In this document: positions 44,336 through 44,871 of the stretch, in pieces | How positions within the stretch are numbered: the first letter of the stretch is position 1 | Layout of the letters: each line of letters opens with the position of its first letter | From: Lachnospiraceae bacterium | Lineage (GTDB): Bacteria; Bacillota; Clostridia; Lachnospirales; Lachnospiraceae | Reading direction: 5' to 3' | DNA: 44,871 nucleotides | NCBI GenBank assembly: GCA_017561085.1 | Contig: JAFZDQ010000112.1 | Location: 1-44,871, forward strand | The notes under the pieces: generated by a model | Told to the model about the DNA's origin: nothing | The model's input: the letters and a program-made list of their open reading frames with translations, nothing else | Databases searched by the model: none | Position numbers and translations under genes: made by a program

Positions 44336-44871
44336 TTATTCTTCGGAACCATCTGCAGCTTCGTCATATTCCTCATACTCTTCATATTCTTCATATTCGC
44401 CGTCTTCGTATTCATCATATTCATCCATATAATCTTCATAACGGAAGCCGGGTGCATCCTTCGCCTGTGTTTCGCTCTTGATGTCAATCTTGTATCCTGT
44501 CAGTCTCGCTGCCAGTCTTGCATTCTGACCTTCCTTACCGATTGCAAGGGAGAGCTGATAATCGGGAACAACTACCTTTGCAGTCTTTTCATCGGGATCA
44601 GCAAATACCGCAACAATCTTAGCAGGGGATAAAGCGTTCTGAATCAGGTTACCGGGGTTTTCATCCCAGTTGATGATATCGATTTTTTCACCGCGGAGTT
44701 CTTCTACAATGGAGTTTACTCTTGCGCCGTTTAAACCAACACACGCACCAACAGCATCTACGTTAGGGTTGGTGGAACGTACTGCCATTTTGGTTCTGCT
44801 TCCTGCTTCTCTGGCAATACTCATAATCTCAACGGTACCGTCCTTGATTTCTGTTACTTCAGACTCGAACA
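44336..44871 (-). CDS. nusA: Transcription elongation factor NusA (partial, 5' end beyond window)
   Basis: The frame is open to the window edge, so the N-terminal part is missing. The visible 178 residues hold the end of the S1 region ([20 protein letters not shown]) and two KH domains, with [20 protein letters not shown] and [20 protein letters not shown]. The tail (about the last 35 residues) is strongly acidic and tyrosine-rich, built from [13 protein letters not shown]-like units. NusA controls pausing, termination and antitermination. First gene of the operon running to ribF. Confidence 0.97.
   Translation of the reverse strand, partial: FESEVTEIKDGTVEIMSIAREAGSRTKMAVRSTNPNVDAVGACVGLNGARVNSIVEELRGEKIDIINWDENPGNLIQNALSPAKIVAVFADPDEKTAKVVVPDYQLSLAIGKEGQNARLAARLTGYKIDIKSETQAKDAPGFRYEDYMDEYDEYEDGEYEEYEEYEEYDEAADGSEE

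Overview
The window looks like a chromosomal segment of a spore-forming, low-to-mid GC anaerobic Firmicute, most likely a member of the Lachnospiraceae. The grounds are a complete spoIIIAA-AH locus, spoIVB beside recN/argR, a nusA-rnpM-L7Ae-infB-rbfA-nrnA-truB-ribF operon, GH43/GH27 glycosidases, and a large Cna_B-repeat wall protein. The genus assignment is inference; nothing here fixes it. Every gene I support is on the minus strand. I found no tRNA, rRNA, insertion sequence or CRISPR array.

Layout, left to right (transcription runs right to left). 1-2260 is accessory: a partial MerR/methyltransferase fusion with a textbook MerR-type promoter, then a frameshifted KilA-N gene that contains a 32-bp perfect palindrome and has a second palindrome upstream. 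2323-12756 is a housekeeping block starting from a promoter near 12850: yqhY (Asp23), nusB, xseA, xseB, ispA, dxs, tlyA, nadK, argR, recN, followed by a terminator and spoIVB. 12885-16848 holds a transglutaminase-like lipoprotein gene, prfC and deoB. 16899-21917 is spoIIIAA-AH with a sigma-E-like promoter; its SpoIIIAF is unusually short. 22035-22153 is an intergenic nested inverted-repeat element. 22227-25285 encodes a GH27 alpha-galactosidase, a 67-residue four-cysteine protein and a GH43 enzyme. 25566-28216 is pnp and rpsO, each with a terminator and a structured leader. 28361-29136 is an AT-rich pair: a JAMM-motif protein and an unknown partner. 29267-36128 is a lipoprotein gene coupled to a 2059-residue Cna_B wall protein. 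36330-37400 is a secreted SH3/NlpC-P60 hydrolase with a consensus promoter. 37521-44871 is the nusA operon, with nusA cut by the window edge.

The most striking signal is upstream of the Cna_B wall protein: a run of nine G lies directly between a perfect -35 (TTGACA) and a -10 (TAAAAT), giving a 19-nt spacer. This is the layout of phase-variable promoters tuned by slipped-strand changes in a homopolymer. It would switch the wall protein and the translationally coupled lipoprotein together. Other points of note are the JAMM gene pair, the spoIIIAF lacking its soluble domain, the MerR dyad, the REP/MITE-like element at 22 kb, and the spoIVB neighbour position where spo0A is usually found but is not here.
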